Shown here in pieces: positions 22,695-38,700 of a stretch of DNA of 64,000 bases. The notes beneath the pieces are model-generated. The model did not search any database and was not told the DNA's origin. It saw nothing but the letters and a program-made list of their open reading frames with translations. The position numbers were made by a program, and so were the translations under genes. The stretch covers positions 11,588,910-11,652,909 of the forward strand of contig NC_089724.1 in assembly GCF_035083965.1 (NCBI RefSeq), written 5' to 3'. This DNA comes from Branchiostoma lanceolatum. Lineage: Eukaryota; Chordata; Leptocardii; Amphioxiformes; Branchiostomatidae. Position 1 is the first letter of the stretch. The number at the start of each line of letters is the position of its first letter.

Positions 22695-24363
22695 CATCTT
22701 CCCACTGCTGAATAAAAGGCTTCCTCTGCATGGGCAGAGTTAACTTCCAACAAGAACTGGGCTGAACTTTGTAAAAAAAACTGTACATACTTCTTGTTTT
22801 TGAGTTCACATTTAGAAATCATGTCATATAAAAACTATGTTGTCATTAAGTAGTCCCTAAAAGATATGATAATTTGGAGTCTTTACTGTAGCAGTTCTGA
22901 AGAAAAATCTTGATGCTTTTATTTTCACTTAACTATGCAAAATCAAGTGATTACTTACAATATCTTGTTTCCAAGTGTGTAAATATCAAGGACTATTTCA
23001 TATCATTGAGATATCTCTGACAGTGAATTTTTAACAAACCTATCAGAACAGGACATTTGTCAACAGCTCACCCTTACATCTGTAAAGATCCTATGATTCA
23101 AACAGATATACTAGATCCACTGAATCAAGTGAAAAGTTTGAAAGCAGTGATTTGCAGTTACCCCTCTTGTATATATGATTGTGCATCAGCTGACAGGAAC
23201 ACTTTCATTGCATGTGTTCCTTTGTGCTTCAGTGGGCTTTGTGTAACCCGAGTATCAAGTCAAGTTGTAAATATGATTATTTCAGCAAGCTTGCTTCATT
23301 CCATCCTTAGTTATTGTACAAAGAAATGGCTACATGTCTTATTTTCATCTCACCAATAGTTTAGAATTCAAAGGCAGCTGTAAAGATGATGAAAACTGAA
23401 TGGCACTAAATACTTTGTTGAAATTGCAGATTCTATGTGTGTTCAACATGCCATGGCATGGGCCGCCCATGGTGCTTTTAGAAATAAAGTTTTACACCAA
23501 TACATATTTCCTTTACTCTTTTTATACCACAAGTATGAGATTCCAAACATTTCTTTTGAGACCGAAGTCCAATATGTTTATTCTCTTCACCCTTTCATCA
23601 GCTGCATAAAATGTAAATCATTTTTACCTAAAGAGACTTAGTTAATTCTACAGAGGGGCATACAGGTGTGAGAGCAACGTCTCATCTAAAACAATTATAG
23701 AAACAGATAAAATTGATACATTTGGTCAATACTTCCCTCAGTTCCACTGGCATGTAGCTTCTAATAACGTAAAGCAATGTATCCACCCAGTGCTAGATGT
23801 AGCAAGCAGTTATATCTGTATAGCCAGAAAAAAACTGCCCTTCAGTATAACACACCAGCTTAACAGGGCACAGCAGCAGCTGGTAATATTCCACTGAATG
23901 ACCAGTCACACCTAATCTAGTTACATGTATAAACACAACACATCTACATCATTTTCCATCCCCCAAAGACATGCCATCGCAAAGACATCGTTTATAATAA
24001 TTAGGCCCACAGAAAAAAATATGTCATCTTGTTAAAAAAAAGTTAAAGTCCTCCCCGCACCAGACGTTGCATAAGGCGGCGCCAATCTCCGTTTCGGCAG
24101 CCCTGGGCCACACAACTTTGTGTAAGTCACTACAGCAGGGGGCTAGTCCACTGGTATGTCATCTTGTTAGCTTACAATTTTTTTGTGTCAATAAAGAGGT
24201 GAAATAACCTCACATTTATATTAATAGTCAATTGTTTTTAATCTGTTAGCTTTGTAAGTGAGGATTTTTTTCTCTCCCTTTGGCAATGGATGAGGCTGCA
24301 TACTGTCCATCTAGGAAATTCTTTTATGTGTTCATCGGTGTTTCTAATGTAAATCAGTCTCCA
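22695..24363. other. Convergent 3' region, KIF18 and HSPBP1
   Basis: AT-rich sequence with no supported exon. It should contain both 3' UTRs. The phrase ATGTCATCTTGTTA occurs near 24020 and again near 24156, indicating a small repeated module. Confidence 0.5.
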
Positions 24364-27300
24364 TCATCTGTCAGCTGCCGCTATGGCATCATCATGTTGA
24401 CTGAAGCAGATCTTTAGTAGCTGTTGGCAATATTCCAGCTCCTCCTGGGGATGGAGGGGACAACATCAGCTCACATACACAAAGTATACATGAACATGGA
24501 CATCACAAATACATCCTTCAATGCCAGTGAGGAGATATTTTGTCTAAAAACAGTGTTAGACTAGCCCGAGTGTCATCCTGTTTCAACTGAAACAGGATGA
24601 CACCCAGGCTAGTGTTAGACTACCAACAAGTAAAGTAAAAGTAAATGGCATTCATACTGAGTAATACTTTTGACTTCAGGACAGGTATTCACTACTGGCA
24701 TTTTGATCTACAATAACAATGTAAAGTATCACAGATCCAGGCTTGGTGTCATCCTATTCAGTTTATCAGTGCTCCCATACTCCCTCAAACATGTTTAGGA
24801 GGGAGCATCCTTGACTTGACCGTGGAGGGCTGAAACCCTCGGGGACGACCACGAAAGAGGCGGATTTACAACATCAGGGAGGACTTCCACCACCTCTACC
24901 TACACAATGTGAGTCCGCGGGACAGAGGCACCTGGCGAGCTAGAGTGGCCATCAAGCTTCCCCATCCATGTGCAAGCACGTCAAACCCCCAGATGATGGG
25001 GAAAAGAAGACGTTAAACCAGATAGTGAGTGAATGAGTGTATGGGAGCCACAGAAAACCTGTGCCATGGTGCTTTTACATTTTAGGGATAAAGTAAGTAG
25101 GATGGCAACCAGGATATCACAGATCGGACCAGCTAATGAACTTCTATCATCCCGCAGTGTTAATTAAGCCAGAGCATTCTAACAGAAACTACAAACTGAC
25201 AGTCTCACCTGAAACTCCTCCCTCCCCTTCAGGTGTTCTATCCTGTCCGTCAGCACCTGCCGCAGCTGCAGCTGTGGCTGTCGACAGTCCTTCACTGCCT
25301 GTCTGTTCCCTGTCACCAGGGCAACGAGAGCACCCATCAGGTGCTCATGGAAGGTGTTGTGTTCTGTCTGTAGCATGGAGGCCAGCTGAGTCACCATGCC
25401 CATGTTACACAGGGTATCTGGAGGGCAAGCAAACAAGTTGAAAATGAGGTATTTAGTGAAAAGTAGTGAATGAAGAAGGGTTGATATGCCAAAAAAATTA
25501 TTACTCATGCAACTGGATAAGATTTTGAAACTTTCAAAATCTTATCCAGTTGTTTGAGTAATTATTTTTTGAGGTGTATCTTATTACTTGGATGTCTAAC
25601 CTTCATCAACGGAAGAAGGCAGCCTTGTCAAAACAAGCCGGCAGGCGGCTATTTTCACTATTCTCCAAGCAGAGGTTTCGATCGAGAGGGGTAGTTTTGT
25701 CCGGGATTTTAACGTGAGAGGAGAGGAACGTTAAAATCCCGGACAAAACTACCCCTCTCGATCGAAGCCTCTGCTTGGAGAATATATTTTCACCGCCTAC
25801 TTTCAATTTTGTGCCGGCTACTTTTGTGTAGAATTTTAAAAAAAAAGAAGCACAACTAAATTTTAGTTACAAAAGTTAAGTTTTAAAATGCACATAAAAG
25901 TTACCCAGAATATACCAAAAAACATGTTTAGGGGGTCTCACTTTACAAATTTTTTAGAGGGAGGCCCCCCAGACCCCCCTACGTGAGGGGAGAACCCTCC
26001 CCACCCACCCAGCGAGCGACGAACGTGGCCTGCCTGTTACTTTTGAATATTAGCCTCCTACTCTAAAATTTTGTGACAAGGCTGAAGAAGGGTTGAATTC
26101 GAAATATCCTGTGACCTCTGTGAATTAAGATTATTTTGGTAATACATGTATTACAAAAATGCTTTCACTTGTGATGGGGAATGAATGTTTTATCTTTTAA
26201 AAAAGTCAGATGGGTTTCTCAAATTGAGTCAAAGAATGAATACAGGAAAAGTTAACTTGTTTCTAAACAGGAAGGGAAATACAGTAGTTATGATTGCAGG
26301 AACAGCAGCTGACCTTTATGTTGTGGGTTGTTGAGGCACAGATTCCTCAGTAAAAAAGCTGCCTTGACCTTGAGCTTCTCCGTGTCACTCTGCATGGCCC
26401 TCATGAGGACAGAGAAACCATCCTGCTCAACAAACTTCTGCTGGGCCTCCTGACAGCTGCCAGTTAGACCTACACAAGAATAGTACACTATTGCTAGTAT
26501 TGGTCCTGCTAGTCTGGCCTGGACACATGCTAGTTAAACTTATAGCAGTGAGCAATACCATTTACTTGGAATTGAACCAAAGACTTCAAATTCCCTTCAC
26601 ACTAACATTGTCTTCTTGGTCTTGAATACATGGCTTACAATATCTATCATAAACGCAAAGTTACAAAAATGAGGGTCTGCATGCCCTTTTTCGTTAAGCG
26701 TTACGAACGATTTTAATTCACCGTTAATCGTTACCGGACGCCCTGAATATACCGTTAAGCGTTATCGGTATATTAATCGTGAAGCGTTACTGGTCATTTT
26801 AATTCCTCGTTAAGCATTATTTGTCATCCTGAATTCAACGTTAAGCGTTATTGAATAATTCCTCGTTACGCAGGAGAAAGCATTTCAGTGGGTCAAGATT
26901 TCAAAATTTTCTCCAGGGAGCACACGGCTCTGGCGAAAATATGTCGGTAGGGCGCCCCCAGCCCCCCACAAAATTTCAAGCTGAAACACTTCAGATTTTT
27001 TTTTCACTCTACCAGCAAAGTTTTCTCCTAAAAATTCAGGAAATTAAGCATTTCGCGGTTCAAGATTTTAAAATTTTCCCCGATGCATGCCGGGCCTCCG
27101 TCGAAAAATATTGTTAGGAGGGCATCGACCCCCAAAACTCAAAAGCTGAAACTCGTCTGTATTTTTCCACAAACAGAGATATCATTAAACTTAGCTTACA
27201 TTACCAGTAACATTTGCCCGTCGAAATGCAAGAAATTATAGCATTTCAGGGTGTCAGGAATTTTCCCCGGGAGCCTGTCACAGCTCCAGCGAGGTCTGGA

Positions 27301-29129
27301 GGACGTGACGCCCCTCAAAACTTGATCAAGCTGAAACCCTTCTGTATTTTTTTTCAAATAGAGATGTCATAAAACTTAGCTTACTCTTCAGAAAAAAATT
27401 CCCCCCCCTCAGAATGCAGGAAATAGCGTTTCAGAGGGTCAATATTTAAAAATTTCTGTCGCGCCTTCGGCGCTCTTCATCGTGATCATGAACATTTCGT
27501 CCCACCAATACGAAATTTCCTGTCGCCGCTGAATTTAAAGGGTTCATAGAATGTCATAGCGTAATAGGTCTCTGCCACAAGATCAGGACGACTAGTGGCA
27601 AAAAACCGTCGTCTTCAGGGGTATCTCATGCTCTAAAAATACTGAATTTGCCGTTAAGCGTTATCGGCCGGCCTGAATTTACCGTTAAGCGTTATCGGCT
27701 GGCCTGAATTTACCGTTAAGCGTTGCCAGGACCCCCCATGCAGACCCTCAAAAATGTATTTGGCTTCCATTTGCCTAGTATTAGATCTACAAAATACTGT
27801 ACAAAGACAAAATTAAGAAAGAAAGACACCTCAGTGCAGAAAGTACATAATCTCATGACATTGGCTCTTACATGATACTGCATAGAGTGCCTTGACCCTG
27901 ACATTAGAGTCAGGGTCTGAGTCCACCAGTTCTAGCAATGTCGGCAGGGCAGCCAGTTCCAGAGCTGCAGCCTGACAGACAGGGTTGTTCTGTGTTACCG
28001 TGGCGATGACATCGCCTGCTCTCCACCGCAGCCCACTGTTCTGATGTCTCAGGTAGCCTATAACCAACGCCAGGCCGCCCATCTTGTGTAGGTCTGGCAG
28101 GAACAAAGACAACGTCACATTACACAACAGAGTACTACATGGTCATTATCATACCCAATAAAGAAGGTTGCAGGTTAGGTAATTGGTCAATCTACAGTTA
28201 AAATCTAAACTTGATTCATACTTAATATTATGTACCTTTTTTAAACATACAGCAAAGATCTACCATAATCATATCTCTTCCCACCTTGTGCGTTATCAAT
28301 ACTACAGCAGAGATCCATCAGCTCCTCCATAACTACCTCCTTCTCCTCTATGTGGTCCTCAGGCCCCTCCGCTAACGTCTGCAGACATGTTTTCATCTGC
28401 TCTACATCATCCTGGGCCGTTTGTGCAAACTGCTGCATAGCTGCTCCCAGCCACTGTCTCCTCTGTGGGGGTGGGGGTGGGGGAGATTGACAATACTGTA
28501 TTATGGCTATTGACTTGACCATCCTGTCAATAGCACACACAAAAATTATTGACAGGAAGCACCGGAATATCTTTGAATCAAAACATCCAAAGAATTGGTG
28601 CAAATGCTCAAGGGTAGAGTAGAGCGTTTCACATAGACACATAAACATAGACATTGAATTTCATAGGAAGTCAAGGGTTCCAACCCCAGTCTGAGGATGT
28701 TTAAAAAATGTTAATTCTTTATTACTCTACTTGATTATTCTTACTCAGGAAAGTACCAGTAAAGTCTGGGGTTAGTCTTATTTTTGTAGCATTTTAAAGT
28801 AAAGGGTTAGGGTTGGCAGGATCATAAGGTGCCATTCCCAAGATTATCATAGGAACATGAGTCAATGGAGCCAGTGACAGCCAGTGACAGTCATCAGGCA
28901 CTAACTTAACTTTACTTTTGCCTACCAAGTGTACCATCTGATGTTGTGGGGTTTTGTCACCGGGTGGGTGTATTCAACTCACCTGTTCATCCATGGGTCC
29001 AGGTGATACAGGTGTGTCATCTGCATCATCAGGTGTGTTTTCTATGGCAAATCTCAGCACACCCGCCAGGTTGGGGTTACGGGGCACGTTGCGGTCATCT
29101 GAGCCCCCTGCATCTCCACCGTCTGCCAT
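24364..29129 (-). CDS. HSPBP1: Hsp70-binding protein 1 (Fes1/HSPBP1 family)
   Basis: Armadillo-type nucleotide-exchange factor that opens the Hsp70 ATPase lobe. Six coding exons on the minus strand: 28983-29129 (ATG at 29129), 28285-28462, 27872-28093, 26314-26469, 25209-25417 and 24364-24444. They sum to 993 bases, 330 residues (human about 360). Exon 1 is short, acidic and Gly/Asp-rich. RRQWLGAAMQQ starts the folded core. The exon at 27872 carries the helical repeats, including LRWRAGDVIATVTQNNP, a family hallmark. FVEQDGFSVLMRAM and EHNTFHEHLMGAL follow. The last exon reads EELEYCQQLLKICF, like human. A non-coding 5' exon probably ends at the donor at 29464, with the acceptor 5 bases before the ATG. 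It is divergent from PSMC4 with a heat-shock element between. Confidence 0.94.
24561..24612. repeat. Short inverted repeat
   Basis: Arms of about 25 bases: CTAGCCCGAGTGTCATCCTG (continuing) and its complement, with one mismatch. Lies in the last HSPBP1 intron. Confidence 0.75.
24843..25016 (+). mobile_element. LINE reverse-transcriptase 3' fragment
   Basis: A 57-residue frame reads GRPRKRRIYNIREDFHHL, then DRGTWRARVA, then stop. The order GRPRKRW-like, a short helix, then DRxxWRxxV is the usual extreme C terminus of non-LTR retrotransposon polyproteins (CR1/RTE/Jockey types). Only this tail is present, as expected for a 5'-truncated copy. It is antisense to HSPBP1 in its last intron. Confidence 0.65.
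25489..25573. repeat. Hairpin repeat
   Basis: Arms contain AACTGGATAAGATTTTGAAA and its complement, flanked by AT-rich inverted ends. A diverged half-copy, CAACTGGATGAAATTTTGAA, lies near 12432 upstream of the kinesin, so this is a dispersed family. Confidence 0.7.
25661..25782. repeat. Foldback element with 55-base arms
   Basis: Arms 25661-25715 and 25728-25782 are inverted copies with about one mismatch, starting TTCTCCAAGCAGAGG. The terminal CCTCTGCTTGGAGA recurs near 41850 and 44250 in other contexts. Confidence 0.85.
26690..27740. repeat. Nested tandem repeats in HSPBP1 intron
   Basis: The outer blocks (26690-26870 and 27640-27740) are degenerate copies of a unit of about 30 bases, centred on CCGTTAAGCGTTATCGG. 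Between them lie four diverged units of 165-190 bases starting near 26871, 27038, 27228 and 27414, each with GCATTTCAGGGTCAAGATTT-like starts. The first three carry AAGCTGAAAC further in. Non-coding. Confidence 0.7.
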
Positions 29130-29272
29130 CGTAACTATCTCTATACAAGAGCGGACATGTTAAAAGATTATGTTGAGATTAAATTTTTCAAAACTAACAT
29201 GGATTTCAAAGACGATTCTATTCTAAATATCATGTCGCCAAGAATAAATTATACACAAGTGTTCATGGGAGT

Positions 29273-29383
29273 GGCTATTGACGGATTATCCTGTCAACAT
29301 AAGAAAAGTTTGGACTGTTGGCAGGATGATCCTGTCAGCATTAGAAAAATTTGCACTGTTGACAGGATCATCCTGTCAATAGC
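29273..29383. repeat. Inverted repeat in 5' UTR intron
   Basis: Ends read GGCTATTGACGGATTATCCT and the near complement at the right. The middle holds a third copy of the CAGGATNATCCTGTCA core. A related fragment lies near 28500-28560. Confidence 0.7.
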
Positions 29384-29688
29384 CTCAGAATGAATCAATA
29401 AGATATGACAAAAAGGAGGACAAACACATGATTATACATGATCTGAACAACAGAGATTTTACCTGAGATTGAGACGTGTCTACTTAGAAATAGACGTTTG
29501 CCAAAGGCAAAGTGTTGAACTTGTTCAAGTTGTCGATAATCTTGTCGTCTGACCAAACCTTCCAACGTACTCCCTGGACTCGGACGAACAAATCAATGAT
29601 TTTACGTCTGTAAATTACAGTTAGAAACAGGGACCGTACACGTGTCTACAAGTGAGTAATACTAGTATGTAGTCTAAAACTCACAATT

Positions 29689-29720
29689 TTCTGGAACTTT
29701 CTGGAAAACGGAGAACTTTC
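29689..29720. promoter_or_regulatory. Heat-shock element (HSF1 site)
   Basis: TTCTGGAACTTTCTGGAA (29689-29706) is a perfect run of four alternating HSF units (TTC-nn-GAA-nn-TTC-nn-GAA). GAACTTTC at 29713-29720 adds another GAA/TTC pair. It lies between HSPBP1 (-), whose inferred 5' exon ends at 29464, and PSMC4 (+), whose ATG is at 30251. The site itself is seen in the sequence; heat induction is inferred. Confidence 0.8.
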
Positions 29721-30250
29721 TAGTGGCCGGACCGCGGGTCCCACGCTGCCGAAAGGTTAGAGGTCAATACCAGCTACCGCAAAAGGCTTCAAATTACTGT
29801 CGTAAAATTACGATGACTATGGGATAGACCAGTTGTTTGTACCTTCAAGCTTGTGATACAAGTTCTTAATTCTATTTGTACACTTTGTGTACATTTCCTT
29901 CTTTCATTACTTTTATATTTTTTTCCATTTTCAGGTCACTCTGTGTTTCTGATATCGTGATACTTTCTGCTTCCCCCTTAAACTTTGTAACGTAAAACGT
30001 CCAGCTATCGTAAATCGATTCCAACGGGAGATAGCAAAGCAACGCAAAGCATAATGAAAATTTAACAACCTGACAAGATTAGATTTGATGCATTTATGAC
30101 ATTTTCAAATAATCCTGTGCACACCAATTATATTTTCATATCTTAGCATATGATTTTTATTATACGTAATATTGTCATATTTCATTCATTTCACTAAGTG
30201 CTGTTTTACGTGTGCATGCATTCTGTTCTTACGAATCTCTAGTCATCAAA

Positions 30251-33829
<3,579 letters not shown>

Positions 33830-35704
33830 TTCGTGGCACAGACCCCTCCCACCAATGGACTCCTTGTGTTGCCCTTTCAGACCAGATGTTTACCCCCTCC
33901 CCCACTATACTCTCTCACCTGTTTCCTTAGGGGATATGTTCTAAGATTGTCAAGTAGAAAATTAGAAAAAATTTTACACCAAAGAAACCAATACTGGTAC
34001 AAATAGCCACTGAACATGAGGTTTGTCCACTTTGTCCTTCTGTTTGTATGAGTCCCTTGCACTTAAAGGAAATACTGCAGAATCTGTACAAATTTCAGAT
34101 GAGAAATTAGACTTTGATACATTCTCGAAACATCACAAGGAGGGGGCTGATTCTGTCAGCTATGAGGTCTTATACTAGAGAGAAATAGTGCAACAAGTCA
34201 TAGCTTAATGGACACAATGTACTTTATATTGAATAAATGCATAAGATGACCGACAGTGTCTATTCTTGAATTATACACGTGTTAGATTTGATACATTATG
34301 TTAATTATCAAGTTTGGATTTAAAAATTTTTTTATAGAAAAGGGGCTTTGCTAGGTCAAATGTATTTTACAGTTTAACACCAACGCTAAGTGTCTTCCTG
34401 CACAAATAGGTTTGCACATTTCATCTTTTGAATTTGAGGAAAAGAGCCAATATAGGGCCAATGTGTTGAACGGTTTAACTATTCTTACTGACTTCCAGGA
34501 GGTAGGTGGAAAACATAGATTGTACAGAAATAACAGTGAAACTGCCCTAACTGCAGACATGTTAACTACTATCATCTCCATAATCTCCTTATTTTATATT
34601 CAAGTTGGGTGCAAACAGGGCCACCAGCTTAAATTGGTTCAGCAGGTGGGTGCAGGACTGAGTCTATTATGAACACAGACTGTTTAAATGCTTCCCATTT
34701 ACCTATCCCAATATTTTAAACATTGACTGCTGTAGCTTAAAAGCAGTGCTATCCTGGGCATAGACTTCCGCCCCTTTTTGAGGGTATCTGATTTCACCGG
34801 AGGGAGAAAAAGGGGTCCACAGTGGTTTTAAATTTGGCGTACATACTACGTATGGTTTTACTGTAACATGGGAATATTCACTGCGATTTTAAGTTCAGGT
34901 TAAGAGGATCACCATATGAAAAACGTGAACATAAAACCATTGCAAGCGTTTCCCCTTTTACAGTAATACATGTACTAAAAGCCTGTGGCTCTCCCTGTGA
35001 TCATTACGCTTGTCCTGGCATGATCCCACCAAGGACAAGTCATCACCCTCCTGGGGTTATTTCACTTTCTCTGTTTTTCAATCTATAAAAAGGAGAAAAT
35101 AACTCATAACTTCCTGTTTTGACAACCGCTTCCTCTCTTGCGGAGACCGTAAATTTCCATTAAAACACAAAACACACCATCGCATGCTTCCATTGTTTAT
35201 TACATTGTTATGTCCGAAGTCTATTCCCTACAAGCTGTTGAAGTGAGCAGCCGTGTGAGGGTTGTGTTTGTGGTTAACATCTGCACTCTCATTGCATCAG
35301 GCCATTTGAAATTATGAGATGTGCTCATCAGTGAATCTAACGGATTAAACCCTCAGAAATTAATGAGACAGTCATATTTCCCATGACTACAAATCAAAAT
35401 AAATAAGGTGCTGGTATTTAATAGAACCTTTCAAAATATAGCTCAAAATTGTTACGTGTTGACGTCACAACTTCAATAAATAAGGCAAGTATAAACAATA
35501 ACGACGTCACAAAAACAGGCAATAGAAGAATCTGACAAGTCGCCAAGTCTTCGTCGTCCTACAAATAAATTAACATCAACAAAACACGTCTTTGGACACA
35601 GTGTGTCCGTCAGTAACTGCAGACATGGCCACGCTCTGGAGTAATCCCATCATGGTGCAACGGTCGGTACACGAATGTTCAAGTTCGGTTTGGGTTTCTG
35701 TCCT
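33830..35704. other. Convergent 3' region with MITE remnant
   Basis: No coding exon seen. At about 34790-34975 lies a degenerate element (TGGTTTTAAATTTGGCG ... GTGAACATAAAACCATTGCA) related to the element at 60578. A minus-strand AATAAA at 35196-35201 probably ends gene A. Confidence 0.5.
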
Positions 35705-38700
35705 CTACGACTGTCCCGGCTGCAGCTCTGCCAGGGAGTCGCTCATGAGTGTGTAGAGGATCATCCCGCTGGCCTCCGCCACCAGCCGCCGGATCATCCG
35801 CTCCACCTCCGTCTCCTCCTGCCGGGCGGCTTCCCTCTCCCGGTCCCCCGATAACAACACCTCAACCATCCGCTTCGTCCTCCCGTGTTGCTTCGCTTCG
35901 TCTTCCTTCCGGTCTTCAGCCGAGTGGGTCCTGTCCTCCTCGTCTTCTGACGTCAACCTAGTGAAATTTAAAAATGAAATATCTTTAGGAAAATAATACC
36001 AGGTGTTGTAAGATACTGAGGCAGTCTCAGATGTTCAAATAGCAAAAACATTACAAAACTCCTTAGAAATATATCATTGGATTAGAGAATTATTTCCGAC
36101 TCTGATGGCTCCTTTCATATAATAAATGTGTGATCCAGGATGACACTGGAAAAACTAAGAAAATGTAAGACCTGCAGCTGTGAAACAAAGCTGCCCTAAG
36201 CTGTGAACAGTGCTGAGATCCAACATCAACAATGTCTGACTACAACTACAGCAGGGTAACTGACCTGTCAAACATGCCGACAACTTCAGCAGTCTCTTCA
36301 TCTTCATTCGGCAGGGTGTGGTGTTTGCGCCGGTGGGCCGATGTTCTCTTGGCTTGCAGGAAGTTGTCCAGGGCAGCCAGGAGGTTGACTCCTCCCCGGT
36401 TCTCCCCCTCGATACCGTCGGAGTCCGGACTGGTGGCCTGCAGGAGTCTCTGCAGCGCGCCGGTGTCCGCCCGGGCCAGGGACTGGAGCAGGTCGGCCAC
36501 GAGTTTGGAGTAGAGCCGCTCGGGGATGGCCGTTTGCAGCATCTCCAGTTGGGACACGAACCCGTTCCACGTCTGGAGCCTGCAGCAGAGAGAAAGGGTC
36601 AAGATTACTAAGTTAGGCTTACCCTCAGAAAAAATTTAAAATGTAGAAATAAAAACACTGGTGACATATATGTGTGGTATTAATGCTGATGAAGAATGTA
36701 CATATGAAGCTTTAGATCCAGGTTTCATTTTATTTTATTAATGGCAACAGTAAGTGTGCCATGTACAATTGTCGAGCAATAAAGTTCATTCATTCATTCA
36801 TTCATTAAATCCAACTGACGTCATGACCCAAGTTGTTTCCTATTCTATAATCTACCTGTTGTTCCCCGGTCGTGTATGGTGTGGAGGACTTTAACCTAAA
36901 CTGTTAATCATTATTGTGCTTTCTTCGAACAATAAACAGATGTATTTCAATAGTGATCAGCCGGTATAATGTATCATACACCAGTATCTACTTCACAAGC
37001 GGGCGCCGGCCGGCGCGGGCAGCGACTGGTTACTAGTTCTTCACTTCAAACGCCTAACATTACCTACTGCAGGTGCGGATACGGGCTCCCGGTTCTTATC
37101 ATGTCTTTCAGCACGTACATTGCCGCGGGGACACTGTTGGCGCTTTGTGTAAGTTGTGGAGTCAAGACTATCACTTAAGTAGAGTTCATACTTCAGAGAG
37201 TTGGTGGTTCTTCACATCTTGGACCAGTGATGTGCCAGCCAGGGCGCACTGTACGTGTTCAGAGATCCGGGTAAGCACATTGGCTACCAGCCGTTTTGTC
37301 AAACGTTGATTTTCTTTTGATGAAAGCCGTGTCATTCTTGAATGTATGAATAAATGAATGAGTAATTGCGAAAAGAATGATGAGCAAAAAATGACATATT
37401 TCTCTGCCCCTGTACAGGGGCGAGTTGAGAAACGATTGAATTTCGTAATTTCATGACGTCACCAGTCGATTTCAACTTGCCAAACAACGAAACACCGTAT
37501 CATTACGTCACCGTTCCAGCTGGGATATTGCAACATCCTTGAAAAGTGTTACGTCACTTGTGTTTATGCAACATATCTATGGGATCCCCCCGGTACACTA
37601 CTGTCAGCAAATTTCTACAGCAACTGTATTTGATTGCATCACATCTCACGTTATATATCCGGGACAAAAACAACTCAAGAAAGCAGACTGCAGCAGGCGT
37701 GTTTCATAACAAAAGCATCATGAAAGTTTCCGTGGAACTAACTAGAAGCCTGGGTAGACTATGCGCCAGTTTGAATTGACAAGCGCTAGTGTCATACAAA
37801 TTCAAATACTTCAGTCACAGACGTACTAGAATTAACCAATTGCCGAAAGTTCTTTAGAGCGGTCAAACTGTAATCGATGAGGTAGGAAAACGTTATAAAG
37901 TAAAGTATGAGTGTTACTACTAGACATGAACGAGAGAGCCCCAATGACGTCAAAGTTTAGTATTAATAGCTATTGCGAAAATGTCAAGAGCAGACCGGTT
38001 CGGACGGCACCAGGCCGTGACTTGTTTATTTTCCGGTGTTTGGTGTTGCTGCTCTTGAGATGACGGATTATTTCGATGAAGAGTTCTCAGTGGTGCCTGG
38101 ATTGTTTCAACGAGCTGATGACGAGGCAGGGCCAAAGGCGCGGGAAACTGCCCACGTGCAGCCGCCTTTCTTTCACTTCTCCCGTGTGTGTTCTTGATGA
38201 GTAGTCACCAAGGATGCGGTTTCGTGAAGTGGTCTAGACTTTTGTAAAAAAATCTGCCGAAGATCACAGACGTCATTAAAATATCCGGGACACGCCGCGC
38301 CGCACATGATGTAACCGTGAACAGTTTTTACATTACCAAACGACTTTTATAACGGGTTGTGTAAAACGACGAAAGAGCTGATCCACATTTACCAGAACGT
38401 TGTTTCTAACGAAGGTCGCTCAGTGCGTTAAGCTAGGAAAGGTTTAGCAAAGTGCCGTGCCCGCTATCACCACAGTACCAGAGCACGTGCACCTGGCCAT
38501 AGCGCGACAAGTGGCGTTCAGCCGTCCATGGTGTTAACCTTTCATCGCTTTTATTGCGATCACTTTTATACAGTCTTGTTGTTTCATCTTTTATACGTAT
38601 GTTTATTCAAAGCCTGACTATGAATTTTCGGACTACTTTCTTGACACGTGTTTTCCGCTCTTTTTTTGCACACTTTGCCGTCTTCAATCGTCCCGGACAT

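Noticed and set aside
26690-27740. CRISPR-like array
   Set aside because: Repeat units are diverged, spacers are not unique, and the genome is animal.
35705-36579. Gene A as CRH, PTH or another class-B ligand
   Set aside because: Only general amphipathic helix character is shared; diagnostic residues are absent.
36232-36611. Plus-strand frames of 93-97 codons
   Set aside because: Antisense shadows of gene A exon 2; high GC makes all frames open.
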